This document shows, piece after piece, positions 20,839 through 31,885 of a stretch of DNA of 64,000 nucleotides (the stretch's first letter is position 1; each line of letters starts with the position of its first letter). Location: contig CM075346.1 of the NCBI GenBank assembly GCA_037693485.1, forward strand, positions 46,856,001 through 46,920,000, given 5' to 3'. The notes beneath the pieces were generated by a model, which had not been told where the DNA came from, did no database searches, and was given only the letters and a program-made list of their open reading frames with translations. The stretch is from Kitagawia praeruptora. Lineage: Eukaryota; Streptophyta; Magnoliopsida; Apiales; Apiaceae. The position numbers and the translations under genes are program-made.

Positions 20839-22650
20839 ATGATAGAGAAAACACAAACTCCAACAACAAGCAGATATGAATCAATTAGAGTTCCAATACT
20901 CAGGGCATCAGAATATCCCATATGGAAGGTGAAGATGGAAATGTTTCTGGAGGCTACAGATCCAGAGTACTTAGACAGAATCCATGATGGTCCACATAAG
21001 CCTACAAAATTGTCTTTTGCAGTTGCTGGAGAAGAACAGAAAATGATTCCAAAAGAGAAGAAAGACTACACTCCTGAAGATATCTCCTCTATTAGCAAAG
21101 ATGCCAAAGTAAGGCATTTATTACATAACGCCCTTGACAATGTTATGTCTAACAGGGTCATTGGATGCAAAACTGCTAAGGAGATTTGGGATGCTTTGGA
21201 AGTCAGATGTCAAGGAACCAAAGCCATCAAAAAGAACAGGAGAACAATACTCACACAGGAGTACGAGCACTTTGACTCAAATGCTGATGAGTCATTAACA
21301 GATATATATGACAGATTCCTAAAATTGTTGAATGATCTATCACTGGTAGATAAGGAGTATAATCTTGAAGACTCCAATCTGAAATTCTTGTTGGCTCTTC
21401 CTGAGAAATGGGACTTAAAGGTCACTACTATCAGAGACAATCATGATCTAGAAGACATGTCCCTTGATGAAATCTATGGAATGCTCAAGACTCATGAGAT
21501 TGAGATGGAACAAAGAAGCAAGAGGCATGGAGGCAAGACCAAGTCAATTGCTCTTAAAGCTGAGGAGAAAGCTTCTAAAGAAATTGATGTGAAAAAGAGT
21601 CAATCCAAAGGAAAGGCTCTTATTACAAAGTCTGATACTGAGTCATCAAATTCTGATGATGACTCAAACTCTGACAATCTCACAGACTCTGATGATGATG
21701 GTAGTGATGCTGAGATGATACAACTTGCAGCCCTAATGGTGAAAGGCTTCAAGAAGATGGCTTACAAGAACTTCAGGAAGGGAAAGAAGTTCACACGAAG
21801 AGATTCAAATTTTGACAAGAAGAATTTCAGAAAAGCTGAGGGAAAGGAAAGCAGGTCTGGGAAAGTCGACAAGTCCAAGATCACATGCTATAATTGTGGT
21901 GAGAAAGGACATTTTGCACCTGAGTGCAAGAGAGCCAAAGCTGATAAAAGTCAAGCTTACATCACAAAGAAGAAGGACTGGGCTGACACTTCAGACTCTG
22001 AAGATGAGGTGAACTACGCCTTGATGGCAAATGTTGATAGTATCTCTGAAGCTACTGAGACCAAGGTACCTCACTCTATTCTAGCTTTCGATACTACTGA
22101 TATATCTGAGTTAAGACTCTTTCTTAAAAACTTGCATGTTAGCTATAGAGATCAGACTTTAGAAAATGAAAGAATAAAATCTGAAAGTCTAGACCTTAGA
22201 AAGAGAAATGATTATCTAGAATCAGAATTAGTCCAGATGTTAGAAATTCAGAAAGAGAGAGATGATGCTATTTTTGTTAAAAATGAATTATTGAAAAAGC
22301 ATGCTTATCTTGAATCTGAACTTGCTAAAGAAAGAAACATTCTTAAAATTTGGACTAACTCTGGTAAGAAAACTCAGGATATCATAGACAATGATTGTTG
22401 GAAAGAAGGTCTAAGTTACACTGATAAAAAGAAAACTGTCAACTTAGAAGCTAAGACCTCTAAACCTGTATTTACTGAAAAGGCTGCAAAACCCAAAATT
22501 AATCATGTGAGGTTTGTACCAAAATCTGACAAACCAAAACAGGATAAAGCCAAATCAGTAGATATTAGTTCGATGTCTCAGAAACAGCTTAAACACAAGC
22601 TGAAGGAGTTAAAAAGAATAAACAAGGTAAAAGAACCTAGGAAAAACTGA
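20839..22650 (+). pseudogene. gag: Copia A gag (capsid/nucleocapsid), ends at an in-frame TGA
   Basis: Gag forms the virus-like particle that packages element RNA. The ATG at 20839 follows the leader repeats and starts MIEKTQTPTTSRYES; it is preferred over the upstream non-ATG extension. The copia gag domain (UBN2-like; EYPIWKVKMEMFLEA, then KEIWDALEVRCQG, LLNDLSLVDKEYNL) covers residues about 20-230, and a CCHC knuckle CYNCGEKGHFAPEC lies at about residues 350-363 (21886-21927). Residues about 430-590 are charged and coiled-coil-like. The frame stops at TGA 22648-22650, 603 codons, while homology to the B gag continues in the same frame beyond it. The TGA may be a lesion, a natural terminus, or lie in an intron (see 22627-23097). 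Confidence 0.85.
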
Positions 22651-23097
22651 AATGGAAAGGTAGGCATCAGTAAAAGCAATAACTATATGCCTATTCCCAA
22701 TGCTCCTAGGAAGAAATGTTATAACTGTGGAAGTCCTAACCATCTTGCTGCTTTTTGCAGGAAGAATAAAAATATAAACTCTATACCTCCTAAGTCAGGA
22801 GTTAAGAGTGGTTCAGTTAGGTTTAAGCCACAGAATCCTTGTTTTCACTGTGGCAGTATTTGGCATTCTATTTATACATGCAAAGAGTATCATAAGTTGT
22901 ATTATGATTATTATGAACTTAAACCCTCTTTGAATAAATTCAAGATTGATTCTACATGTATAAATTCTGATAAAAAGAATGTTAGCACAAACTCTGATAA
23001 GACTTCTGCTGCAAAAGCTAACAAACTTAATAAGACCAAAGGATCCAAGCAAGTCTGGGTCCTTAAAACTAATCATTAGTGGTTTTTGTGATTGCAG
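22627..23097 (+). other. Candidate intron joining gag to pol in copia A
   Basis: A donor-like AACAAG|GTAAAAG occurs at the end of gag (first intron base 22627) and an acceptor TTTTTGTGATTGCAG|GG ends at 23097, just before the protease. The interval is 471 nt, AT-rich, and contains the stops at 22648, 23077 and 23086 plus the zinc-finger segment. Both ends are at codon boundaries, so removal would leave gag and pol in one frame. Copia B has the same acceptor (TTTGTGTTTGCAG|GG, ending at 35965) at the same codon phase. Splice sites by eye only; no transcript evidence. Confidence 0.4.
22651..23079 (+). pseudogene. Copia A zinc-finger segment between gag and pol
   Basis: In the same frame as gag, after the TGA. 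An ATG at 22687 starts MPIPNAPRKKCYNCG. It has two CCHC-like knuckles: CYNCGSPNHLAAFC (from 22717) and CFHCGSIWHSIYTC (from 22840), followed by a lysine- and asparagine-rich tail ending KQVWVLKTNH and TAG at 23077. Copia B has the same segment (35982-36428) in another frame relative to gag. Separate zinc knuckles after the gag knuckle are seen in large copia gags. It might be made as a Gag extension or be removed by splicing. Function otherwise unknown. Confidence 0.7.
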
Positions 23098-25680
23098 GGT
23101 AACAGGAAAAATATCCTTGTTCTGGACAGTGGATGCTCAGGACACATGACTGGAAATAAAGCCCTGCTATCAGAATTTGTGGAGAAGGCTGGCCCAAGTG
23201 TTTTTTATGGAGATGGCAACATAGGAAGGACTCTGGGATATGGCAATATCAAACTTGGGAATGTCATCATTGAATCTGTAGCTCTAGTCTCAGGACTCAA
23301 ACATAATCTGCTAAGTGTAAGTCAAATCTGTGACAGAGGTTATCATGTGGGTTTCTTTGAAGAACACGGTGAAGTTGTAAGCAAGTCTACAGGAAAAGTT
23401 GTTCTGAAGGGATACAGGCATGGTAACATTTATGAAGCCAAGCTTTCAACAAACTCTGATGGCTCTGCAATCTGTCTACTGAGTAGAGCATCAATTGAAG
23501 AAAGCTGGGATTGGCACAAGAGACTTTCTCATCTGAATTTCAACAGCATTAATGAGCTAGTGAAGAAAGATCTTGTGAGAGGATTGCCCAAATCAATTTT
23601 TACTCCAGATGGCCTATGTGACTCATGTCAAAAGGCAAAACAAAGGAAAACTTCATTCAAAAGTAAGACTGAATCCTCAATTCTTGAGCCATATCACTTA
23701 TTGCATGTTGATTTATTTGGTCCAGTAAATATAATGTCTATTGGAAAGAAAAGATATGCTTTGGTTATTGTTGATGAATACACCAGATATACATGGGTAT
23801 ATTTCATGCACAAGAAAGAAGAAACTGCATCAATCTTAACAGAGCATGTCAGACAACTGGACAAAGGATCTAAGCATACAGTGAAAATCATAAGGAGTGA
23901 TAATGGCACTGAGTTCAAGAATGCAGTCATGGAAGAGTTTTGTAAAGAAAATGGAATAAAGCAAGAATTCTCTGCACCTGGAACTCCACAACAAAATGGA
24001 GTAGTAGAGAGAAAGAACAGGACTCTCATAGAAGCTGCAAGGACCATGCTTGATGAAGCAAAGCTGCCAACTTACTTCTGGGCTGAAGCTGTGCAAGCTG
24101 CTTGTTTCACACAGAATGCTACACTCATAAACAAGCATGGTAAAACACCATATGAGATGGTGAAAAAGAAGAAACCGAACCTGAAGTACTTTCATGTGTT
24201 TGGATGTAAATGTTTTGTTCTTAAGACTCATCCAGAACAGCTTTCCAAATTTGATTTAAAAGCTGATGAAGGAATCTTTGTTGGATACCCACTATCCACA
24301 AAAGCATTCAGAGTCTACAATCTGAGAACAAAAGTGGTCATGGAATCTATCCATGTGTCTTTTGATGATAAGAAGATAACAGGACTTGAAGATTTTAATG
24401 AACATGACCAGCTGAGATTTGAGAATGAAGAAATAAATGATGATCTACAAACTTCTGATATTCTTTCAGACTCTATTGTTCAATCTATACCAGTAGATCA
24501 GACAGCAGCACATGTTGAGGGGGAGCAAGTGAACGATGACCCCCAATCAAGTGAAGAAACATCTGCTGCTAATGATTCTTCAAACTCTGAAAGCAACAGC
24601 TCAGGAGGAGCAAACAATGATTTTGGATCTACTAGTCATCACACTCAACACAATTATGAACTTGGGGAATCATCAAGATCAAATCTGCCGAGACAAAGGG
24701 TATGGAGTAGAGCGCATCCCTTTGAACAGATCATTGGTGAACCGGACACGGGTGTACAGACTAGAAGAGCAACACAGAATGAATGCAATTTCGCAGGATT
24801 TTTATCTCAAATTGAACCTAAAAAGGTTGATGAAGCTCTTGATGATCCAGATTGGGTAACTGCAATGCAGGAAGAACTCAATCAGTTCGAAAGGTAGAAA
24901 GTATGGAAGCTGGTGCCAAGACCAAAAGATAAATCTGTAATTGGCACTAGATGGGTGTTTAGGAATAAACTGGATGAAAATGGTATTGTTACGAGGAACA
25001 AGGCTCGATTGGTAGCAAAGGGTTACTCTCAAGAAGAAGGAATTGATTATGATGAAACCTATGCTCCAGTTGCAAGGCTTGAAGCAATCAGGATGTTCTT
25101 AGCATTTGCTGCACACTCCAACTTTAATGTTTTTCAGATGGATGTGAAAAGTGCATTTTTGAACGGAGATCTAGAGGAAGAAGTCTATGTTGAACAACCC
25201 CCTGGGTTCGAAGACAAGGAATTTGAAGGTTTTGTGTACTTTCTCTTCAAAGCTGTCTATGGTCTCAAGCAAGCCCCTCGAACATGGTATGATACTCTCT
25301 CCAAGTTCTTACTTGAAAATGGTTTTATAAGAGGTATCATCGACAAAACTCTTTTTCATAAAAAGCATAAAAATGATATAATTCTGGTGCAAGTATATGT
25401 GGATGATATAATATTTGGTTCTACTAATGATTTGCTATGCAAGAGATTTGCTAAGCTAATGCAGAGTAGGTACGAGATGAGCATGATGGGTGAGTTGTCC
25501 TTCTTCCTTGGACTTCAAGTTGTTCAGAAGCCTGATGGTATTTTCATCTGCCAATCAAAATACATAAAGGATCTTCTGAAGAAGTATGGGATGGAAGAAG
25601 CAGCTACTGCCAAGTCCCCGATGCCGACTGCAGTCAAGCTTGATGAAGATAAATCTGGTAAGTCAGTTGACATCACGAAG
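23098..25680 (+). pseudogene. pol: Copia A pol, first part: protease, integrase, reverse transcriptase
   Basis: Frame is open from just after the candidate acceptor. Protease active site LDSGCSGHMTG (23122-23154). Integrase HHCC zinc domain WHKRLSHLNF..CDSCQKAK (about 23512-23640); catalytic core with HVDLFGPV (first Asp near 23709), RSDNGTEFKN (second, near 23896) and PQQNGVVERKNR (Glu near 24005). RT begins near 24913 with GTRWVFRNKLDENG, KARLVAKGYS, MDVKSAFLNGDLEEEVY and the catalytic YVDDIIFGSTN near 25397. An in-frame TAG at 24895-24897 separates integrase from RT; the matching codon in B is Asn. Translation is then cut at 25680 by the antisense insertion of B. No active enzyme is expected beyond integrase. 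Confidence 0.9.
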
Positions 25681-26969
25681 TGTTGAGTATTGAACACGGT
25701 AAAAGAATACAGAGGGGGGGGTGAATGGATTCTTGAACTTTTCTTGGATTGAGTCTGTGTAGCAGATAAGTGCCTGTGTGTGCAGAAATTAAGGTGCGGA
25801 TAAGTAAACAACACAAGACACAATATCACTTTAATCTAATGTATATTAGATAAAGGTTGCTACAATCTGTGAATACAAATGGTAGTATTCTCAGCTTCGT
25901 TTTTCTCAGAGAGATATAGCTTACAGTGTATGAAAAACTTGACTCACAAAGTTACTAAGTTATGAAGTGAGGCTGTGTCCTTATAGAACATGGATACAGC
26001 CTGCTTACTACAAATAAGGAGCTAAAACACATTACTTTCTAGTCTGTCTATCCTTTTTGAGTAAGTGTCCAAACGGTTACAGATTTGACTTTGCAAAGCC
26101 TGTTTAGATCCACTTCTTTAGCTCCTTGTCTCTTCTATATCTCTCCAAGCTTCCTTGTAGGCTTTCCAGAGCACGTTACAGGTTGTGGTCCATAAAGTGC
26201 ATTGGCTTGTTGCAGGTTTCTGACTTGTACAATTTCTTCAGTATTTTGTCTCCAAGAATGTATTCGAGAAGTGACTAAGTAAGTGATTCGAGAACTAGAA
26301 TTGACTTGATCGATAACTCTGAGTTCTCGAATACTGTTATAGTGACATATCGAACCACTTCTCGAATAGCTCTTTTCCATCAGGATTCCTTGAGTTGTCG
26401 AATAGAGCATTTGACTTATCGAATCCTCGAGTTGTCGAATAGCTTTCTGAGTCTTTGAGATATCGAATGGAACTTTGACTTGTTGACTCTTTGAGAACTC
26501 GAATACCATCTTGACTTGTTGACTTCTTGAGTTCTCGAATAGAGTAGTAGACATATCGAATCCCTGAGATATCGAATGAGATATCGAACAGTGTATTCAG
26601 AGATATCGAATAGTGTCTTGAGATATCGAATCTCTGACTTCTCGAATGCTGGACTTCTCGAATAGACAAATATACTTCTCGAATTGGTACTTAGGCAAAT
26701 TCTTCATTTCTTCAAATCCCAACTGTGATTATTTGGCAGTCTTTAACTCCTTGCTTGAGGCATGAACCATGGAACTTCTTTCAAGCATTATTCTAGACTC
26801 TATTTGTACAGTTACACAACTAGGATTTGATGCCTATTACAAGTACAATACAAACAGAAACTCTACAACTAGAGGTTCCCTCAGTTAAGAGGTCAAGTAA
26901 GTAATGCAAAGCATTACAAACAATTAGGCTTGTTATTAGATGTATACATGCATGCCTCTGTAACTAACA
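25681..26969 (-). repeat. 3' LTR of copia B
   Basis: 1,289 bp. On the plus strand it reads TGTTGAGTATTGAACACGG..GCCTCTGTAACTAACA. Differences from the 5' LTR seen by eye: an extra G in the G-run near 25713, C/A near 26295 and T/G near 26950. It contains eight TTCGAGAA/TTCTCGAA motifs between 26263 and 26683. Confidence 0.95.
26263..26683. repeat. Degenerate TCGAATA array with TTCnnGAA cores in the copia B LTR
   Basis: About 20 copies of a short degenerate unit (GAGATATCGAATA, GAGTTCTCGAATA, GACTTGTCGAATA) spaced 10-25 bp. Eight contain the palindromic TTCGAGAA or its complement TTCTCGAA (26263, 26287, 26324, 26359, 26532, 26639, 26655, 26676). The 5' LTR carries the same array at about 39116-39535. 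TTCnnGAA is the core of heat-shock elements. The frames open through this array are repeat artefacts. Confidence 0.7.
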
Positions 26970-26985
26970 ATCTCCCCCAAATTGT
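26970..26985 (-). promoter_or_regulatory. Polypurine tract of copia B
   Basis: On the minus strand AATTTGGGGGAGAT abuts the 3' LTR start TGTTAG. Same position and nearly the same sequence as the tract of copia A. About 145 bp of non-coding DNA separate it from the third-ORF stop. Confidence 0.9.
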
Positions 26986-27130
26986 GAGTGAGACCCTTAG
27001 TCACAATTTCATGTCTGATAACAAGCCTAACATACATTAAAGATAAAACTTTTAAAAGTACAGGTATGTGATTTGATTGAACACATAAATGAAATTACAA
27101 GATAAATACTTCTTACAGTATGATGAGGTA

Positions 27131-30100
27131 CTAGCCGTTTTCTTTTGATTGTATCTCCATTGCCTTGGCTTGTAGATCATCATATGCTTTCTGTTTCCTT
27201 TCTTTCTCCTTTCTTGCAATCTCATCTACTGCTCTCATGATTTCTGTCATAGCATCCAATTCTTCAATCATAATAGAGTTTTTGAAATCTTCAAGCACTG
27301 GCTTCAGAATGTTGGCAGGATAGTGACTGAGTAGGTTCATTCTTATATTGACATTGTCTCCATTTCTCCTCCTATACTTCACCACATAGGGATCAAACTG
27401 AACTCTACACAATCCCTTTGCCCTTAGCTTTTCTGCTTCAATCTCCAGTCTATCAATTTCTTTCTCCCTTTCTAACCATTTCTCATAGCAGCCCTTCCTT
27501 ATCTTCTCAGCATATTCTTTCTTCATTTTCACAAAGTCAATCAATTCCAGCTTCCATACTTTCTCCACCTTGTCCTTAGAATCCAGCAATGCAATGATTC
27601 TTTCTATCTCATACAATTTACCCCAATGTTGACAACCCCCTTGTTTGAATTTCATTTCTTTCCCATCAGTGTACTTGATTACAAGGTGGTCATCCACAAT
27701 TGCAGCATAGCATATCTTTTGAGCTCTTAGAAATAGTAGTTGCTCTTCATCAAAGTCTTCATCAAGTGGCTGGAGCTTTAATCCTGGAATGATTGTTAGG
27801 GCTCTAGATTTGGATAGCTTCACTCTCCTTGCAGCATGTTTAAATTTTATCCTCTTGACATGGTTGCTTGGCAGAAATCTTTGACCTTGGTTGGTAGACC
27901 ATAGTAGTATTCCATTAGCAGATTGCTTTCTGAAACATACACATGGTTTCTTGACTTGAATCTTCTTCTTTTCTTGAGATGGTAAGACAGTTGCAGAAGC
28001 CATAGATGTAGATTTTGCTAGGTCACTACTAACAGTATTCACCCTAGACTTAGAGTCTTGTGTTGTGGTGAGATTACTGCTAGCATTGCCTAAGGCTTGC
28101 TGTCTTCCACTCTTTCTCACATATGTTTTACCCTGGTCATCATCATCCTTTTCATCCTTGTCCCCCTTTTTCTTCTTATCTTCATCACCCTTATCTCTCC
28201 TGTGATGTCTTCTCCTCCCATCACCTTTGTCTTCAGAATCATCATCCTTATTTCTCCTAGGTTGAGCCATCTCTGGAATTTCACCAGTTGCAATATAGGT
28301 TCTGAGGATATGCAGTGCCTCAATTTCTTCAGCATTTCTGGCTCCAACCTTCTTCTGTAATTGATCAATGATAGCAATGATCAGTCTGTGATTTCTGGAG
28401 GTGAGATCATGAGGAATGACCAATTGCTTGATATCTTCAATTCTGGTACCAGACTGATAAATAATTGTCCATGGCTTCTTGATCACTTCTGGTAGCCTTG
28501 TAGGTTGACCATTCCTCAAATCATCAAACAGACTCTTGCTGTTCTCATTTTTCTTCTCAATGATCTCAAGTATGGCATCTATCTCTGAGTGCTTTAGGTC
28601 TTGTAGAGTCTGGTATGTTAGATGCCATATCTTTAGTTTGGAAACCATCACTATCTCCTTGACCCATATATTGTTGACTTTCTTGGGGATGACAGTGATG
28701 TAGTCTATCTGCTTCTTCACCTCCCTCAGATAAAACTGAGTGTCACCAACCTGTTCCCTTATGGCTTTCAGAAACTCCAAGAAGGCTTTATCATGATAGT
28801 CATTGGAGTTAGCAACTTCTTGTAGCTTGGCCTCAGTAACAACTTTGACTTCTACAGGCTTGGCACTCTCAGATATAGAGATTGGAGGTTTGTCAGATGG
28901 CATACTCCCTGCAACCACTGTGGTAGTTATGGATTGCTTTTGTCCTCCAGGAGTAGTGATGTGCACAGTTGGTAAGGTGACAACTGGCAAGATAGATGGA
29001 GGCTCATCTACTTTGGCTTTTCCCTTGCCAGGCACATTTGCTAGAGACTTAGAAGCCCTTTGTTGACCACCCTCTTTGATTATTATGCCTTTCTCTCCCT
29101 TTGTCTCCCCCTTTGAATTTGAGTTCCTAGCCTTCTTCTCCCCCTTAGGCTTGTTGTCAGGCACAGAGGCTGTAGAAATGTCCTTTGGGAGTGAAGATTC
29201 AACAGGTAGAGGGAGACCCATATGCTTCATCATTGCAGCTAACATGGATTGTTGATGCAGAAGGACATCAGCTGTGGTGGATGCTTGAGTGTCCAACTGA
29301 TCATTTAGCAATGCAACCTTTTCTGTGAGATGAGCATTGGTCTTGGTGAGAGTAGCTACCTCCTGCTCAAGAGTGTTGACCTTAGTGAATAACTCATTGG
29401 CCTTGAAGCCAGATAAAGATTGATCCTGCAGCCTCTTCACTTCATATTTAGACAATTCATGCACAGGGACATCAGTCACTAGTCTATCTCCATAAAGATT
29501 TTTGAACATTATCCTCAGCATGGCATTGGCATCTGTAGTCTGGTCAGATAGATTCTGAAATTGATGCCCCAGACCTGTGACAGCATCTTTTAGCACAGCC
29601 AGCCCATTGTCCACCTGAGTGCAGGTAGAGTTGCAGTGTTTGATGTCCTTGAACACACTGTCCAATTGAGGAAATTTAGCATCAAAGACCCTCTTGACTT
29701 CTGCTACTGAAGTGGCTGTCTTATCACACACCCTGTTGACTTCAGTTTTGACTCCCTTGCCAAGATAGTGTGCAGCCTTGAGGAAACCCTTGTAGGAGTC
29801 ATTTACAGCTTCATACACTTCACCAGGTGACAGGGATTTTGCATTGGAGCCCAGTGAAGTGATGTATTCCTCCCTGAGATACTGAAGTGCTTCATCGAGA
29901 GTAATATCATATTTTCCTTGCAACCAGGCATCTATGTTGCCATCTCTCTCAGCATCATCAATGATCTTTGACTTCTGCACTTCCACATCATCCCTATGGC
30001 ATAACAGAATAGCCTCATAGTCTGGATTGGGCATGTCTGCAGTGAGAAGGTGCTGAGCAATCTTTGTGAACTCAGGAATCTGATCCACAACTAAGCTTTG

Positions 30101-31885
30101 AAGTGCTTCAACCGTCAATTGTTGTGGAACAGACCCTGATCCTGAAGCACTGTCATGTTGCACAGGCTTCAGCCATGTTGACATGAAGTCAGAGCTAGAG
30201 CTAGGCAAGCTAGTCTCCTCAGTTACAGATGCAACTTCTGTAACCGGATGGATTGACTCTACTACTGGTGTCACCACAGAAGTGGGATGAATTACACCAG
30301 CAGTTGACACAGGCACAGAGTCTCTAGTAAAAACTAGGGGAACCTCTGTGTTTGTGATGGTGTCATTAGGATATGCCTCAGCATGCATTCCCTCACCATC
30401 TAAATGTGGGTTCTGAGTGGTGAACAAAGTGTCATGCACTAAGTCACTTGAAATTATTGGCTCATCAAGCGAAAAGGATTCTTGATGATCAATACCTTGC
30501 ATCTCAGTTGTCTGAGTTGCAGGTTCCAAAGAAATTTCAGAGTTAGATTCTGGAAGAGAAGTGTGTTTTAGAGTAGATTTTGGCAACTCCCCCTGAGAGA
30601 TAGAGGGAGTTTCAAAAGTGATGTGCTCTCCACTCAGTGTTGTGCCAGCCTTATCACTCCCATGTGCTGACTCTATACAAGAGGGTGCATTGGGGAGAAT
30701 GCTTGATTCTATAGGTGCACCCTGTTGAGAGGATACACCTAGTGAGCTATGTGCCCCTGATTTTACAACTTCAGCCATTTGTGTGACTGAAGAGGTGGTC
30801 TTAGTTTTCTTCTTCTTTGTTCTGTGTAAGGGTAACTCAGGTTCCTCACTTCCTAGACCTAATTCAACAGCTAATGCTGCTTCAGACAAGATATTTAAAG
30901 GTGCAGACATTACTTCCTTTCTCTTCTTTTTACTAACATCACCCTTTTGAGAGGATGATGCAGTTGGCTCAGTAAGAGGTAGAGTGTTTGGTTGAGAGGG
31001 TTGGTTAGCAGGCCCTGGGTTAGCATTTTGTTCTACTTGCTTGGGCTGTGCTAACTTAGATTTTGCATCAAATGTTGGCATGTTGTGGGGGTAAGTCCTA
31101 AACAAACTCTCCATATGGGGAGTTATGTTCAGTCTTACATCCACATCATTCCTAGTTTCCAAGTTACCAAAAATGAGTTTGGTCATGGACTTAGGATAGC
31201 CTATTTTATTTTTATCAATCCCAGGCAATTCAATCAATGAAGCATTTTTATAATTAAGTACAGATTGAATAAAGCGAGGGAAGAAAATATCAGTACCTCT
31301 CTTGGTTGTGTTCTTACCAAGTCTCCCATATAATTCTTGAAGTATGATTTGGCCAACATCTATCTTCTTTCCATAGGCCAAAGCATATCCAATTTGCTGC
31401 ACAGGTGCACTGATTTGATCAAAGCTTGATTTCCTGGCAGTGAAGACTTGGAGAAGAGTTGCAAACACATAGCTCCACTCCTTTCTCAGATTCTTTCTGT
31501 TTAGCTTTCCAAGGTTAATCCCATCTGAGTAGTTTATGAACTCAAAGAATTCCTCCAACTCTGCGTTAGTGGCCATTCTGTCAAATGACTCTTGTTGTAG
31601 TCCTAGTGCTTGGTTCATGTCTGCAGTAGTGATAGTGATTTCCTTATCTTGAACCTTGCAGTAGATGACATAGGAAGTGATTGCGTTTTCCAGGGCTACA
31701 ACCTCCACAATAGCAGTACTCCAGAATTGTTCCAGAATATCGAGATACAGAGTTGGGTTGGCAGAGAGTGCATCCTTGATATATGACTCAGCCATCCATT
31801 TCACAAAGCACTTGAAATTTGCATTGGGTGCTTCAACATCACTAGTGAGAGCGATGAAGTTGGTGTTGAACTTTACTGTTGCCAT
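27131..31885 (-). CDS. Copia B third ORF, 1,584 codons (post-pol, function unknown)
   Basis: Intact frame from ATG 31885 (MATVKFNTNFIALTS) between pol and the 3' LTR, where SIRE-type elements carry their extra ORF. Residues about 25-230 resemble the 'putative plant transposon protein' domain (ILEQFWSTAIVEVV, ITTADMNQALGL, QIGYALAYGKKIDVG, FPRFIQSVLN) and match the N-terminus of the copia A third ORF. Residues about 270-600 are Ser/Thr/Pro/Glu-rich linker. A probable coiled coil (NTLEQEVATLTKTNAHLTEK) lies near 835-880. A Lys/Glu/Asp-rich tract (RRRHHRRDKGDEDKKKKGDK) is near 1215-1240. The C-terminus (about 1300-1584) has KKPCVCFRKQSANGILLW and a charged helical end. No signal peptide or hydrophobic membrane segment is visible, against an envelope function. 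It could be a structural or nucleic-acid-binding accessory protein; this is inference. Confidence 0.85.
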   Translation of the reverse strand: MATVKFNTNFIALTSDVEAPNANFKCFVKWMAESYIKDALSANPTLYLDILEQFWSTAIVEVVALENAITSYVIYCKVQDKEITITTADMNQALGLQQESFDRMATNAELEEFFEFINYSDGINLGKLNRKNLRKEWSYVFATLLQVFTARKSSFDQISAPVQQIGYALAYGKKIDVGQIILQELYGRLGKNTTKRGTDIFFPRFIQSVLNYKNASLIELPGIDKNKIGYPKSMTKLIFGNLETRNDVDVRLNITPHMESLFRTYPHNMPTFDAKSKLAQPKQVEQNANPGPANQPSQPNTLPLTEPTASSSQKGDVSKKKRKEVMSAPLNILSEAALAVELGLGSEEPELPLHRTKKKKTKTTSSVTQMAEVVKSGAHSSLGVSSQQGAPIESSILPNAPSCIESAHGSDKAGTTLSGEHITFETPSISQGELPKSTLKHTSLPESNSEISLEPATQTTEMQGIDHQESFSLDEPIISSDLVHDTLFTTQNPHLDGEGMHAEAYPNDTITNTEVPLVFTRDSVPVSTAGVIHPTSVVTPVVESIHPVTEVASVTEETSLPSSSSDFMSTWLKPVQHDSASGSGSVPQQLTVEALQSLVVDQIPEFTKIAQHLLTADMPNPDYEAILLCHRDDVEVQKSKIIDDAERDGNIDAWLQGKYDITLDEALQYLREEYITSLGSNAKSLSPGEVYEAVNDSYKGFLKAAHYLGKGVKTEVNRVCDKTATSVAEVKRVFDAKFPQLDSVFKDIKHCNSTCTQVDNGLAVLKDAVTGLGHQFQNLSDQTTDANAMLRIMFKNLYGDRLVTDVPVHELSKYEVKRLQDQSLSGFKANELFTKVNTLEQEVATLTKTNAHLTEKVALLNDQLDTQASTTADVLLHQQSMLAAMMKHMGLPLPVESSLPKDISTASVPDNKPKGEKKARNSNSKGETKGEKGIIIKEGGQQRASKSLANVPGKGKAKVDEPPSILPVVTLPTVHITTPGGQKQSITTTVVAGSMPSDKPPISISESAKPVEVKVVTEAKLQEVANSNDYHDKAFLEFLKAIREQVGDTQFYLREVKKQIDYITVIPKKVNNIWVKEIVMVSKLKIWHLTYQTLQDLKHSEIDAILEIIEKKNENSKSLFDDLRNGQPTRLPEVIKKPWTIIYQSGTRIEDIKQLVIPHDLTSRNHRLIIAIIDQLQKKVGARNAEEIEALHILRTYIATGEIPEMAQPRRNKDDDSEDKGDGRRRHHRRDKGDEDKKKKGDKDEKDDDDQGKTYVRKSGRQQALGNASSNLTTTQDSKSRVNTVSSDLAKSTSMASATVLPSQEKKKIQVKKPCVCFRKQSANGILLWSTNQGQRFLPSNHVKRIKFKHAARRVKLSKSRALTIIPGLKLQPLDEDFDEEQLLFLRAQKICYAAIVDDHLVIKYTDGKEMKFKQGGCQHWGKLYEIERIIALLDSKDKVEKVWKLELIDFVKMKKEYAEKIRKGCYEKWLEREKEIDRLEIEAEKLRAKGLCRVQFDPYVVKYRRRNGDNVNIRMNLLSHYPANILKPVLEDFKNSIMIEELDAMTEIMRAVDEIARKEKERKQKAYDDLQAKAMEIQSKENG

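Noticed and set aside
20522..20856. Frames on both strands made of FTDTVL or NSTVSV repeats
   Set aside because: Alternative-frame readings of the 18-bp leader repeat of copia A.
26135..26669. Open frames of 110-139 codons on the minus strand, repeated at 38987-39521
   Set aside because: They lie inside the copia B LTRs over the TCGAATA array and exist only because of the repeat.
27131..31885. Envelope gene in copia B
   Set aside because: Position fits the env-like ORF of SIRE elements, but no signal peptide, fusion peptide or transmembrane stretch is visible; described as an unknown third ORF.
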